Positions 35,206-43,095 of a stretch of 44,840 nucleotides of DNA are shown one piece after another. Source of the stretch: an uncultured Pseudomonadota bacterium. GTDB lineage: Bacteria > Pseudomonadota > Gammaproteobacteria > Burkholderiales > SG8-41. The notes beneath the pieces were generated by a model, which worked only from the letters and a program-made list of their open reading frames with translations, did not search any database and was not told the origin of the DNA. Each line of letters begins with the position of its first letter. The stretch's first letter is position 1. The stretch covers positions 1-44,840 of the forward strand of contig CAMPGR010000015.1 in NCBI GenBank assembly GCA_946885605.1, in the 5' to 3' direction. The position numbers were made by a program, and so were the translations under genes.

Positions 35206-36168
35206 GTGCGCGTCACCCGTATTGCATTCGCCTTGTGCGCCTCGCTGTCTGTCGCAGCGGTTCACGCGGCCGACACGTATCCGAGCCGCCCGATCCGCAT
35301 GATCCTGCCGATCGCGCCCGGCGGCGGCGTCGACACGTTCGCGCGCCAGCTCGGCCCGAAGCTCGGCGAGCGCCTGAAGCAGACGATCGTCATGGACAAT
35401 CGCGCCGGCGGCGGTGGCAGCATCGGCGCCGAGCTCACCGCCCGCGCCACGGCGGACGGCTACACGCTCATGCTGACCGGCTCGGCGTTTCTCACGCGCA
35501 CCCTCCTCTATCCCTCGTCCTACCATCCGCTCGAGGACTTCGCTCCCGTCACACAGCTCGTCAAGCATCCGTACGTCATGGTCGTCGCATCTAACGTGCC
35601 CGCGCGCAATGTCGGCGAATTCATCGCGTGGGCCAAGGCGAATCCCGATCGCGTCAACTACGCCTCTTCGGGAAGCGGCAGCCTGATCCATCTCACGGGC
35701 GAGCTCTTCAAGGCGAAGACCGGGACGACGATGACGCACATTCCCTATAAAGGCATCTCGCCCGGCCTCGTCGACATGTTCTCCGGGCGCGTGCACGCCA
35801 CGTTCGCGAGCATCAACACCCTGCTCCCGCACATCAAGGGCGGCCGGCTCCGAGCGCTCGCCGTTACGAGCGCCAAGCGCATCACGCCGCTTCCCGCTAT
35901 TCCGACGCTCGACGAAGCCGGCTTGAAGCCATTCGAGGTGACGCAGTGGTTCGCGGTACTCGCTCCAGCCCGAACGCCCGCGCAGGTCGTCGCGCGCCTC
36001 CAACGCGAAATCGCCGCGGTGCTCCGCAATCCCGCAGATTCTCAGCATATGATCGCCGAGGGCTCCGAGGCCGTCGGCAATTCGCCCGCCGAGTTTGCGC
36101 ACGCCATGCGACAGGAATACGCGGCGTGGGATACGCTGATCCGCAGCGCCAACATCCGGTCCGAGTAG
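35206..36168 (+). CDS. Bug/TctC-family periplasmic solute-binding protein
   Basis: A 320-residue extracytoplasmic receptor of the tripartite tricarboxylate transporter (TTT) group. The signal peptide is VRVTRIAFALCASLSVAAVHA, then the standard mature start ADTYPSRPIRMILPIAPGGGVD. DNRAGGGGSIGAELTA, MTHIPYKGISPGLVDM and LPAIPTLDEAGL are family blocks. The start is GTG at 35206, with GAGGAGG six bases upstream. No tctA/tctB membrane genes are in the window, so it is an orphan receptor, as is usual in Burkholderiales. The acyl-CoA dehydrogenase 63 bases downstream may be linked. Confidence 0.92.
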   Translation: MRVTRIAFALCASLSVAAVHAADTYPSRPIRMILPIAPGGGVDTFARQLGPKLGERLKQTIVMDNRAGGGGSIGAELTARATADGYTLMLTGSAFLTRTLLYPSSYHPLEDFAPVTQLVKHPYVMVVASNVPARNVGEFIAWAKANPDRVNYASSGSGSLIHLTGELFKAKTGTTMTHIPYKGISPGLVDMFSGRVHATFASINTLLPHIKGGRLRALAVTSAKRITPLPAIPTLDEAGLKPFEVTQWFAVLAPARTPAQVVARLQREIAAVLRNPADSQHMIAEGSEAVGNSPAEFAHAMRQEYAAWDTLIRSANIRSE

Positions 36169-36175
36169 GTAATAC

Positions 36176-36222
36176 CGTCATTCGTTCGTCATCCCGGACA
36201 ATGATCGGGAACCCAGGTGTAG
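36176..36222. repeat. GTCATTCC-type repeat copy
   Basis: CGTCATTCG is followed by CGTCATCCCGGACAATGATCGGGAACCCAGG, a degenerate single-hairpin version of the family, in the gap between the Bug and acyl-CoA dehydrogenase genes. Confidence 0.6.
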
Positions 36223-36231
36223 ACTTTTTGA

Positions 36232-37413
36232 ATGAATGACACAATGACAACGACGCAGGACCAGCGCGCCATCCTCGACACCGTCCGCCGCTTCGTCGAT
36301 GAGGAAGTGCGCCCGCGCTCCGCCGCTCTCGACGCCAAACAGAACCCCGAAGACTGCTACTCCTGGGAACTCGTCGAGCAAGCGCATGCGCTGGGCATCC
36401 GCACCATGACGCTCGATGAAAGATGGGGCGGCCTCGGCCTCGACTCGCTCACCACCGCGATGGTCGTCGAAGAGCTCGCGATCGGCGACATGGGCTTCGC
36501 CGTCGTCATGGCGCAGACCTTCAAGATCGCACAGCTCATGCAGAAAGCGTTCAACGACGAGCAGCGCGAACGCATCCTCCCGGCCATCGCCGCCAATCCG
36601 CGGAGCGTCCTTGCGATCGGCATGTCCGAGCCGGGCAACGGCTCCGACAAGCACACCAATCAGCCCGTCCCCTTCGCGACGCACGCCGAGCGCACGAACG
36701 GCGGCTGGATCGTGAACGGGCTCAAGCACTTCATCTCGAACGGCAACCGCGCGAGCCACTACCTCGTGATGGTGCAGACCGACCGCCAGAAAACGATGGC
36801 GAACGGCTCGACGTGCTTCGTGATCGAGCGCGATCACCCCGGCTTCACCATCGGGCGTGTCCACGACAAGATGGGCGAGCGGCTCGCAAACAACGCCGAG
36901 CTCGTGTTCCAGGATTGCTTCATCCCCGATGCGAACGTCGTCGGCGAAGTGAACAGCGGCTCCGACGTCTTCGCGAAATTCTCGCCCCAGTCGAACGCCT
37001 ACGCCGGCGCAACGGTGCTCGGCGTCGCCGTCGCGCTTCATCGCAAGGCGATCGACTGGGCGAAACTCCGCGTGCAGGGCGGGAAGCGGCTCATCGAGCA
37101 CGACGGCATCCGCGCACAGCTCGCCGAAATGCGCATGCTCGTCGACGCCTCGCGCGCCTACATCCACCGCGCCGCGTGGCTCGCCGATCACCCGCAGTTG
37201 GGATGGGATGCGACGCTCGGCTCGCTACCGAAGGCGATGGCCGCGCAGGCCGCGTGGCAGATCGCGACCTGGACGATGGAAATCCACGGCGGCCACGGCT
37301 ACATGAAGGAACTGGGCGTCGAGAAACTCGTGCGCGATGCAGCCGCGTTCCTGCACTCCGACGGCGTCAACCGCACACTCTTCCTCAAAGCCGCCAACGC
37401 CATGTTCCGCTGA
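36232..37413 (+). CDS. acyl-CoA dehydrogenase-family flavoprotein
   Basis: A 393-residue FAD enzyme. N-terminal helices (VRRFVDEEVRPRSAALD), LDERWGGLGLDSLTTAMVVEEL, the FAD/substrate loop IGMSEPGNGSD, the strand GGWIVNGLKHFISNG and the C-terminal MEIHGGHGYMKELGVEKLVRDA show the family. The residue usually serving as base in the final loop (Glu-Gly) is Asp377-Gly in HSDGVNRTL. The alternative Glu position of the isovaleryl-CoA type also seems empty, so the reaction may not be a standard dehydrogenation. An in-frame ATG at 36244 is a possible alternative start. No ribosome-binding site is clear for either. Confidence 0.88.
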   Translation: MNDTMTTTQDQRAILDTVRRFVDEEVRPRSAALDAKQNPEDCYSWELVEQAHALGIRTMTLDERWGGLGLDSLTTAMVVEELAIGDMGFAVVMAQTFKIAQLMQKAFNDEQRERILPAIAANPRSVLAIGMSEPGNGSDKHTNQPVPFATHAERTNGGWIVNGLKHFISNGNRASHYLVMVQTDRQKTMANGSTCFVIERDHPGFTIGRVHDKMGERLANNAELVFQDCFIPDANVVGEVNSGSDVFAKFSPQSNAYAGATVLGVAVALHRKAIDWAKLRVQGGKRLIEHDGIRAQLAEMRMLVDASRAYIHRAAWLADHPQLGWDATLGSLPKAMAAQAAWQIATWTMEIHGGHGYMKELGVEKLVRDAAAFLHSDGVNRTLFLKAANAMFR

Positions 37414-37418
37414 ACCAA

Positions 37419-37450
37419 GGGGACAGACCCCGAGTTGGGGTTCTGTCCCC
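37419..37450. repeat. GGGGACAGACCCC palindrome after the dehydrogenase gene
   Basis: GGGGACAGACCCC and GGGGTTCTGTCCCC pair around a short loop, five bases after the stop codon at 37413. It belongs to the same family as the elements after mfd and amrS. Confidence 0.85.
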
Positions 37451-37507
37451 TGGTTATCGGCGCGCTCTCTATGCTCTATCGCTTCCAATACCGGACGCCG
37501 TTTCAAT

Positions 37508-37800
37508 TCAATCCACCTTGAGCCCGTTCTCCTTCACCACCTTCGCCCACTTGGCGATCTCGGACTTGATGAACGCATCGAATTGATCCGGCGCACTCGC
37601 AACCGGATCGGCGCCCTGCGTCGCGAGCCGCGACCGCACGTCGGGCATTTTCAGAATATTCGCGATCTCGCGATGTATCGTCTTCACCGCGGCGGCCGGC
37701 GTCCCGGCAGGCGCAAGCACGCCGAACCACAGCACCATGTCGTAGCCCGGCACGCCGGCTTCGGCAACGGTCGGAACCTCGGGAAGCGCGGACGGGCGCT
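37508..37800 (-). pseudogene. C-terminal remnant of a Bug/TctC-family gene
   Basis: About 97 residues match the last third of Bug proteins: KRPSALPEVPTVAEAGVPGYD, WFGVLAPAGTPAAAV and a normal C-terminus (IAKWAKVVKENGLKVD). The signal peptide and first two thirds, including the PGGGVD region, are missing. Homology stops at about 37800, exactly where the oppositely oriented MFS remnant begins. The open frame (ATG at 37816) is therefore not a functional gene. Confidence 0.85.
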
Positions 37801-38335
37801 TTCTCCTGATCGGCATACATCACCTGGGGTGCGCCGGCCACTCGGTCATCCTCGCCCATATCGTCTCCATGGCGCTCGTGCAGGGCGTATCGGGAATGGA
37901 GGCGGCGGGCGTGCTGGGCACGCTTGCGGGCGCATCGGCCGTAAGTCGCTTCGCTTCGGCCATCATCGCGGCGCGCTTCGGCGGACGCGTGCTCCTCACC
38001 CTGGCGCTGATCGGACAGAGCGCGCCGGTCTTCATCCTCTTCTTCGCCCACGAGGCCTGGACGTTCTATGCGTTCGCGCTCATCTTCGGCCTGTGCTACG
38101 GCGGCGAGATGGTGGGCTTTCCGATCATCAACCGGCAGCTCTTCGGCGCGTCGGCGCCGCTGAGCACGATCTATTCCTTCCAGATGGTCGGCGCCGGGCA
38201 TGGCGTTGGGCGGCTGGCTGGGCGGCTTTCTCTTCGACCTCTCCGGCGCCTACACGTGGTCGATCATCGCGGCGATCGGCTGACCTTGATCGGGCTGCCG
38301 CTTGCGCTCGCGCTGCCGAAGCACAAGCAGCCGCC
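37800..38335 (+). pseudogene. C-terminal remnant of an MFS transporter
   Basis: From 37800 the frame reads FLLIGIHHLGCAGHSVILAH and continues through helices such as VLLTLALIGQSAPVFILFF and FGLCYGGEMVGFPIIN, the second half of an MFS transporter. The first six or so helices are absent. Near 38199 one extra base shifts the frame (expected MALGGWLGGFLFDLSGAYTW continues in the next frame), and near 38280 a lost base restores it (LTLIGLPLALALPKHK). The region 38336-38497 that follows has no supported gene, only a short inverted repeat CCCCTCGATGAGGAGGGG. Confidence 0.8.
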
Positions 38336-38497
38336 GGCGTCAGGCGCGAAGACGAAGGTCAGTCCCGTCCCCGCCCCCCGCGCGATAGTTCATATTCCCC
38401 TCGATGAGGAGGGGTGCGGACTATGTCGGCGGGGGTGCACCGCATCATGGCCACGAAGGCCCTCAGCGACCAGCGGAGCGAGTACCGGGACAGCACG

Positions 38498-39442
38498 CTA
38501 GTTGAAGGAAATAGCTCTTCGAGATGCCGCTAAATCGGATTGTGAGTATAAAGGTGCATCCGCTGCGCGCTCACTGCACGCACTTCTGATCATGGCGGCG
38601 ATCTCGGTCGCAGCGTTCGACCTACGAGTGCCCGTCCGCCACATGAGCCCCGCGGTCCGAGTTACTGCGGGCACTAAACTGATGCAGTGTATTCCGCCGC
38701 TCTGCGTCTTTCTTCTCTTCGCCATGATGGTCGCGAGGTCGCTGCGCGCGACAGTCTCCAATATGGCTTGAGTCGAATTCATTTCCATGACGACTTTGGG
38801 CTTGGTCGCAAGCGATCCAAACACGTTATCGATAAGCTGGCGCATGGGAAACTCTCGGGTCACGAGAACCAGGGGATACTCCGATATCAATGCAGTGCTA
38901 AGCTTCTTGCGCCCATACAAAGCGTGTTGTTTGCCGACGATCAGCACGTAGGACTCGTCGAACAATGTCTCCACCTCGATTTCTGGCGAAAGCACCGGCA
39001 AGTAGGCGATACCGATATCCAGCTCGCCGTTGAGCACGCTCTGCTCTATCTCCTTCTTCTGAAGTTCCCGCACGACCAGGTGAATGCCGGGGAACTTGAT
39101 GTGAAATTTGGCAAGTATTGGCGGCAGCACATTTCGATTGAAAGATTGAAATGCGCCTATCGACAGCCTGCCCTTGAGCTTTCCTGACGTCCCCCATATG
39201 GCGTCCGCGGCACATTGCATCTCGCTAAGGGCGCGAACGGCATGCTGTTTGAAGATTTCGCCTGCCGGCGCCAGCTGCACTCGTCGCCCCACTCGATTGA
39301 AGAGCTTGGTGCCTATATGTTCCTCCAACGCCCGAATCTGATGCGACAAGGTGGGCTGTGTGACGCTCAGCTGCTCGGCCGCACGTCCGAAATGCAATGT
39401 TTCGGAAAGCGTTACAAAGTAGCGAAGGTGGCGAAGGTCCAT
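38498..39442 (-). CDS. LysR-family transcriptional regulator
   Basis: A 314-residue LysR protein. The N-terminal winged helix is MDLRHLRYFVTLSETLHFGRAAEQLSVTQPTLSHQI, with the standard recognition helix. The effector domain (about 90-290) has two lobes, including GRLSIGAFQSFNRNVLPPIL and LDIGIAYLPVLSPEIEVETLF, resembling CynR/CbbR-type regulators. It is downstream of ridA-bug-hydrolase on the same strand, 100 bases after the hydrolase gene. It probably controls those genes and perhaps the divergent rid gene, through the intergenic region near 41986. Confidence 0.92.
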   Translation of the reverse strand: MDLRHLRYFVTLSETLHFGRAAEQLSVTQPTLSHQIRALEEHIGTKLFNRVGRRVQLAPAGEIFKQHAVRALSEMQCAADAIWGTSGKLKGRLSIGAFQSFNRNVLPPILAKFHIKFPGIHLVVRELQKKEIEQSVLNGELDIGIAYLPVLSPEIEVETLFDESYVLIVGKQHALYGRKKLSTALISEYPLVLVTREFPMRQLIDNVFGSLATKPKVVMEMNSTQAILETVARSDLATIMAKRRKTQSGGIHCISLVPAVTRTAGLMWRTGTRRSNAATEIAAMIRSACSERAADAPLYSQSDLAASRRAISFN

Positions 39443-39542
39443 TTCCGTGATCCCTCAATGTGTCACGGAAAAGGGTAAGGCTTTTCCCGCGCCGGCTCAA
39501 CCGAGCGCGGGCAACGCAACGACTCGAGCCGGCGAGATGAAG

Positions 39543-40463
39543 TCAGCCTGAGGCGAGCATGTCCAGCACCGCCTTCCCGAACACCCCATACGGGTTGGCG
39601 AGCGTCTCTTTGAGATCAAAATGGTTGTAGTCGCGCGCCTCCAGCAACCGCGCCTGCTTTCCTGCTCGCCGTACTGCATCCGTAAAATCGCGCGACTGGC
39701 GTTGAAACTCCGGCGTCTCCAGAGTTCCATATATGAGCGTAACCGGTGCCGTAAGACGATCGATATGCCGCTGAGGGCTGAGTGTCTGCACGATATCATC
39801 GTCGAATGGTACATACTCGCGGCGCGAAGACAGGCTCACCGGATAAAGATCGTACATGCCGCTGCACAGAGTCGCCGCCCGGAAAACGTCCGACTTCAAC
39901 TGCCACTGTGCGGCCCAATCGGTAGTCAGAAGCACCCCGCCCAGATGCGCGCCGGACGAGTGTCCGACCAAGTACAACCTGCTCGTGTCGGCGCCAATCT
40001 CGGCCGCCTTCTTCAAAGTGCAGACCGTCGCTGCGCGCAGCTGATTTGCGATGGTTCGCAAGCTGTCCTGCGCATCCTGCACCCAAACAAAATCCGGCAC
40101 GACGAAGTGCACGCCGGCATCGAGAAAGACTTCTGCTGCAAACGCGTTGTCCCTGGCAGTGCCCCTTCTCCACGCACCACCATGGATAAACAGCATGACC
40201 GGCGCTCCAGCCTTGTCCGTGGCGTACCAGTCGAGCTTCTCTTGTTCGCCCTTCCCGTAAGCGATCCTTTGCGGGCGCAGGCGCTCGTGCACCTCCCTGC
40301 TCGCCGAAGCAATTCGTCGGCGCACATGTTCGGAATGAGGCGCGTAGACAGCTTGATTGTAGGCCGCGTCCAGCGCCGCCTGATCGTAGTCGAGGAATAC
40401 GCGGGGCGACGCGCCGCTCACCGCTGCTTCTCCCGCACTGTCACTGAGCTTCGATGCCGGCAT
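39543..40463 (-). CDS. alpha/beta hydrolase, kynurenine-formamidase-like
   Basis: A 306-residue serine hydrolase that lines up with animal arylformamidase (AFMID). The oxyanion motif HGGAW is at 94-98, the nucleophile Ser169 in LVGHSSGAHLGG and the base His281 in ARDYNHFDLKETL. TPEFQRQSRDF matches the segment after the acid residue; that residue is Glu249 here, where AFMID has Asp. AFMID opens N-formylkynurenine, but no other kynurenine-pathway gene is nearby, so an amide or ester of another compound is as likely. The ATG at 40463 overlaps the end of the Bug gene by 23 bases. Confidence 0.85.
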   Translation of the reverse strand: MPASKLSDSAGEAAVSGASPRVFLDYDQAALDAAYNQAVYAPHSEHVRRRIASASREVHERLRPQRIAYGKGEQEKLDWYATDKAGAPVMLFIHGGAWRRGTARDNAFAAEVFLDAGVHFVVPDFVWVQDAQDSLRTIANQLRAATVCTLKKAAEIGADTSRLYLVGHSSGAHLGGVLLTTDWAAQWQLKSDVFRAATLCSGMYDLYPVSLSSRREYVPFDDDIVQTLSPQRHIDRLTAPVTLIYGTLETPEFQRQSRDFTDAVRRAGKQARLLEARDYNHFDLKETLANPYGVFGKAVLDMLASG

Positions 40464-41421
40464 TCTTGATCACCTGGCCCCACTTTGCGATTTCGCTCTT
40501 GATGTGCGCCGCAAACTCCTCTGGCGTCTTGTAGCTCGGCTCAGCGCCGAGCGTCGCCAGCCGGTCGCGCACGTCCTTCATCTTAAGCGCCTTGATAATC
40601 TCTCCGTGCAATTTGCCGACGACGTCTCGCGGTGTCCCGGCCGGCGCCAGTATCCCAAACCACGACGTGGATTCAAAGCGCGCCAGCCCTGATTCGATCA
40701 TTGTCGGGACGCCCGGCAACGCGGCCGAGCGATTCACGCCCGTAACCGCGAGCGCCCTCAGTTTTCCGTCCTTCACATATCTCTGCGAACCGATCGTGCT
40801 GCTCAGCATTAACGATATCTGCCCGCCCAACAGGTCGGTCAACGCAGGTGCCGCGCCTTTATATGGCACGTGTGTCAGGTCGAGGCCCGCCATGGTCTTG
40901 AACAACTCCATCGTCAGGTGTCCGCCCGACCCTATCCCGGGGGAGCCGAAAGTGAGGTCGCCCGGCTTCGACTTCGCCAGGCGGATCAACTCCTGCACCG
41001 ACTTCACCGGCAACGACGGATGGGTGACAAGAACCTGGGGCGCCTGCGCGACCAGAGCAATGGGCGTGAGATCTTTCTGCGGATCGTAGGGAAGCCTCTT
41101 ATAAAGGCTGATATTGACCGCTATGAGCCCCACGTACCCCATTACCAGTGTATAGCCGTCCGGGGCGGCTTTGGCGCAAATTTCCGTTCCGATGGTTCCA
41201 TTCGCGCCGGCTCGGGGATCGGCGATGATTTGTTGGCCCAGCGCGGGCCCGATTTTCTCCCCGACCATTCTCGACAGTATGTCGACCGAGCCTCCCGCTG
41301 GACTGGGCACAATCAAGCGCACCGGTTTTGTGGGGTAAGACTGCGCGGCCGCCTGCTGCCCGGCAATCGCGGCAGCTACCAGCAATACGCTCAAAGCGAG
41401 GTTGTACTTACGATGGGCCAT
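40441..41421 (-). CDS. Bug/TctC-family periplasmic solute-binding protein
   Basis: A 326-residue TTT-type receptor. The signal peptide is MAHRKYNLALSVLLVAAAIAGQQAAA, then QSYPTKPVRLIVPSPAGGSVDILSR. DPRAGANGTIGTEI, THVPYKGAAPALTDLLGG and LPGVPTMIESGL are family blocks. Note PSPAGGSVD in place of the common P.PPGG.VD. The start at 41421 places the export signal correctly; the frame extends to 41547 with unlikely upstream starts. It lies between ridA and the hydrolase gene in a minus-strand run. It probably delivers the substrate of these enzymes. Confidence 0.92.
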   Translation of the reverse strand: MAHRKYNLALSVLLVAAAIAGQQAAAQSYPTKPVRLIVPSPAGGSVDILSRMVGEKIGPALGQQIIADPRAGANGTIGTEICAKAAPDGYTLVMGYVGLIAVNISLYKRLPYDPQKDLTPIALVAQAPQVLVTHPSLPVKSVQELIRLAKSKPGDLTFGSPGIGSGGHLTMELFKTMAGLDLTHVPYKGAAPALTDLLGGQISLMLSSTIGSQRYVKDGKLRALAVTGVNRSAALPGVPTMIESGLARFESTSWFGILAPAGTPRDVVGKLHGEIIKALKMKDVRDRLATLGAEPSYKTPEEFAAHIKSEIAKWGQVIKNAGIEAQ

Positions 41422-41547
41422 CAGAGCGAGACCCTTGATACGCACCGGTCGGCACCGGCGATACGCACACGGAGGATTGCTTTGCATAAGGGCCTCGCTC
41501 TTCGATGTATCACTCTCGCGTCGATACGACCTCGCCAACAGCGCCAA

Positions 41548-41910
41548 TCACGGTTTCGCCGCGACCACCATGATCTCTACCCGCGTATCGCGCGTGGCAA
41601 GGCCCGTTTCCTGGCACGCCCGCGCCGGCTTGTTCTCCGGATCCACCCAGGCCTTCCAGGCAGCGTCCATCTGATCCTTCTCGCGAATATCGCTGATCCA
41701 CACGTTGGCGGAGAGTAGCCTCGATTTATTGGTGCCAGCCGCAGCGAGCAGGCCGTCGATTTTCCGCAGAACCTCTTCGGTTTGCGCTTTGCAGGAATCG
41801 GACGGGCCACGGTTGTCCGCGACGGTGCCGGCGATGAACACCAGGTTTCCGTATTCCACTATCTTGCTGAGCCTCTCGTCGGATTGCTGACGCTTAATGG
41901 GAATGGTCAT
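41548..41910 (-). CDS. Rid-family (YjgF/YER057c/UK114) protein lacking the catalytic Arg
   Basis: A 120-residue Rid-fold protein with GAGGA upstream of the ATG at 41910. LVFIAGTVADN, TEEVLRKIDGLLAAAG and LLSANVWISDI are family blocks. In the C-terminal strand (RACQETGLATRDTRVEIMVVA) the position of RidA Arg105 is Leu104 and that of Glu120 is Met114. RidA-type imine deaminases need the Arg, so this is probably one of the Rid branches without 2-imino-acid deaminase activity. It heads the run rid-bug-hydrolase-lysR. Confidence 0.9.
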   Translation of the reverse strand: MTIPIKRQQSDERLSKIVEYGNLVFIAGTVADNRGPSDSCKAQTEEVLRKIDGLLAAAGTNKSRLLSANVWISDIREKDQMDAAWKAWVDPENKPARACQETGLATRDTRVEIMVVAAKP

Positions 41911-41985
41911 TGATCATCCTCGTTGAAATTGAACAAGCACTGCGGAGTGCCACCACCCTGGAAATCCGCTTTTTCAATCTACGAG

Positions 41986-42006
41986 ATTGGAACGCTCCAT
42001 TCCAAT
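41986..42006. promoter_or_regulatory. inverted repeat, possible LysR operator
   Basis: ATTGGAA and TTCCAAT are perfect inverted repeats around seven bases (CGCTCCA). They lie in the 179-base gap between two divergent rid genes, where a LysR regulator would act on both. The dyad is compatible with a LysR-type site, but the classic T-N11-A core is not clear. Confidence 0.45.
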
Positions 42007-42053
42007 GATATTTTTGCATCGTGTTCATCGAACTCTTCTATGGAACATAAACA

Positions 42054-42071
42054 TGCAATCATGGGATTGCA
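42054..42071 (+). promoter_or_regulatory. perfect short stem-loop upstream of a rid gene
   Basis: TGCAATC and GATTGCA flank ATGG, directly before TTGACGAAGGAGAG, which contains the ribosome-binding site. It may be an operator half or an RNA hairpin that affects translation. Confidence 0.35.
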
Positions 42072-42089
42072 TTGACGAAGGAGAGTCTC

Positions 42090-42479
42090 ATGAACATTCC
42101 GCACAACCCCCCGAACTTCGGTCATGGCCTGGCGCATTACAGCCTTGGAATCGAAGTTCCTCCGGGTTCACGAATACTGTTCATCGCGGGCCAGGTGCCT
42201 GTTGCACCGGATGGCTCTATACCGAAGACGATCGAGGAACAAACAGAGTGCGTCTGGAACAGTGTGCAGGCGGTGCTGCGTTCCGCGGGCATGGGGCTGC
42301 AAGACCTCGTGAAAATGACGATGTTCGTAACCAGCACGGAGTATCGCAAAGCTGCAGCGGAAGTGCGGGCGCGAATTTTCGGCGATGTGCCGATGCCGGC
42401 CTCCACCGGAATCATCGTCAAGGCATTGCCGCATCCCGACTGGATGATCGAAGTGGAAGCCGTGGCAGCCAAAGCATGA
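42090..42479 (+). CDS. Rid-family protein, divergent copy
   Basis: A 129-residue Rid-fold protein. AAGGAGA six bases before the ATG at 42090 sets the start; the frame reaches a TTG at 42072. RILFIAGQVPVAPDGS, TECVWNSVQAVLRSAG, LVKMTMFVTSTEY and DWMIEVEAVA are family blocks. The RidA Arg105 position is Ala112 (IIVKALPHP), while the following acidic residue (Glu123) is kept. The end overlaps the start of a broken Bug gene as ATGA, so a rid-bug operon once existed on this strand, mirroring the minus-strand one. Confidence 0.9.
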   Translation: MNIPHNPPNFGHGLAHYSLGIEVPPGSRILFIAGQVPVAPDGSIPKTIEEQTECVWNSVQAVLRSAGMGLQDLVKMTMFVTSTEYRKAAAEVRARIFGDVPMPASTGIIVKALPHPDWMIEVEAVAAKA

Positions 42480-42643
42480 AAACGAGCTTCATCACTCGCT
42501 ACGCCATCTGCGCGGCCATCGCAGCGCCATTATTGCTTGACGCTGGAGGTGCGAGCGCCGCGGTCGCGGCTTCGGACTATCCCTCCCGCCCTCTGCGGCT
42601 GATCGTTCCCAACGCTCCCGGCAGCGGCGTAGATACGTTGGGG
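42476..42643 (+). pseudogene. N-terminal fragment of a Bug/TctC-family gene
   Basis: The frame starts MKTSFITRYAICAAIAAPLL (signal peptide) and runs through SDYPSRPLRLIVPNAPGSGVDTLG, a perfect Bug N-terminus of 56 residues. Homology then stops abruptly; the frame continues as antisense of the rid gene that ends at 42671. The breakpoint is between 42644 and 42670. About 80 percent of the gene is missing. Confidence 0.85.
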
Positions 42644-42670
42644 TACCGACTGCGTCGGCGGGGTGGTGCT

Positions 42671-43066
42671 TCAGATCGCCGCGATCGCCTGGATCTCGAC
42701 CTTGAGCTCCGGCTGCGTGAACCGGCTCACTTCCACCATCGTGCTGGTCGGAAGGTTGGTCTTGAAGAATTCCTCCCGCGCCGCGAAGATTTCCTTCAGC
42801 TCGCGCATGTCCGTCGTATAGACCGTGGTCCACACGATATCGCTGAGCGAAGCGCCGGCGGCCTGCAGGCATTTCTCGATGTTGCGCAGGCACTGCCGCG
42901 TCTGCTCGAGCATGCTGGGGCCGCCGACGATGTTGCCGTCGTCGTCGCGCGAGACCTGGCCCGACACGAAAATGAGGCTCTTCGGCTGGTCCACGCGCAC
43001 GTAGTGGTTGTAGATCGAGGCCCGGACATGTTTCATGCCGGGCGGATTGCCGCGCTTGATCGCCAT
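42671..43066 (-). CDS. Rid-family protein retaining the catalytic Arg
   Basis: A 131-residue Rid-fold protein starting at the ATG at 43066 (GGAGA upstream). SLIFVSGQVSRDDDGNIVGG, TRQCLRNIEKCLQAAGASL and WTTVYTTDM are family blocks. Of the three Rid proteins here, only this one keeps the RidA arginine (Arg115 in MVEVSRFTQPELKVEIQAIA); the usual Glu120 is Gln126. It follows the DUF1989 gene by 29 bases, in the order bug-DUF1989-rid. It might hydrolyse an enamine or imine made by its neighbours. Confidence 0.92.
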   Translation of the reverse strand: MAIKRGNPPGMKHVRASIYNHYVRVDQPKSLIFVSGQVSRDDDGNIVGGPSMLEQTRQCLRNIEKCLQAAGASLSDIVWTTVYTTDMRELKEIFAAREEFFKTNLPTSTMVEVSRFTQPELKVEIQAIAAI

Positions 43067-43095
43067 GAGATTCGTCTCCGGTATGCGTGCGGCCC

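Noticed and set aside
37816..37869. Treating the 102-residue Bug frame and the 210-residue MFS frame as intact small genes
   Set aside because: Both start abruptly in the middle of their families at the same point, and the second contains a frameshifted segment.
38336..38497. Possible gene between the MFS remnant and lysR
   Set aside because: Only short frames without a ribosome-binding site or recognisable motif; a short inverted repeat is the only structure seen.
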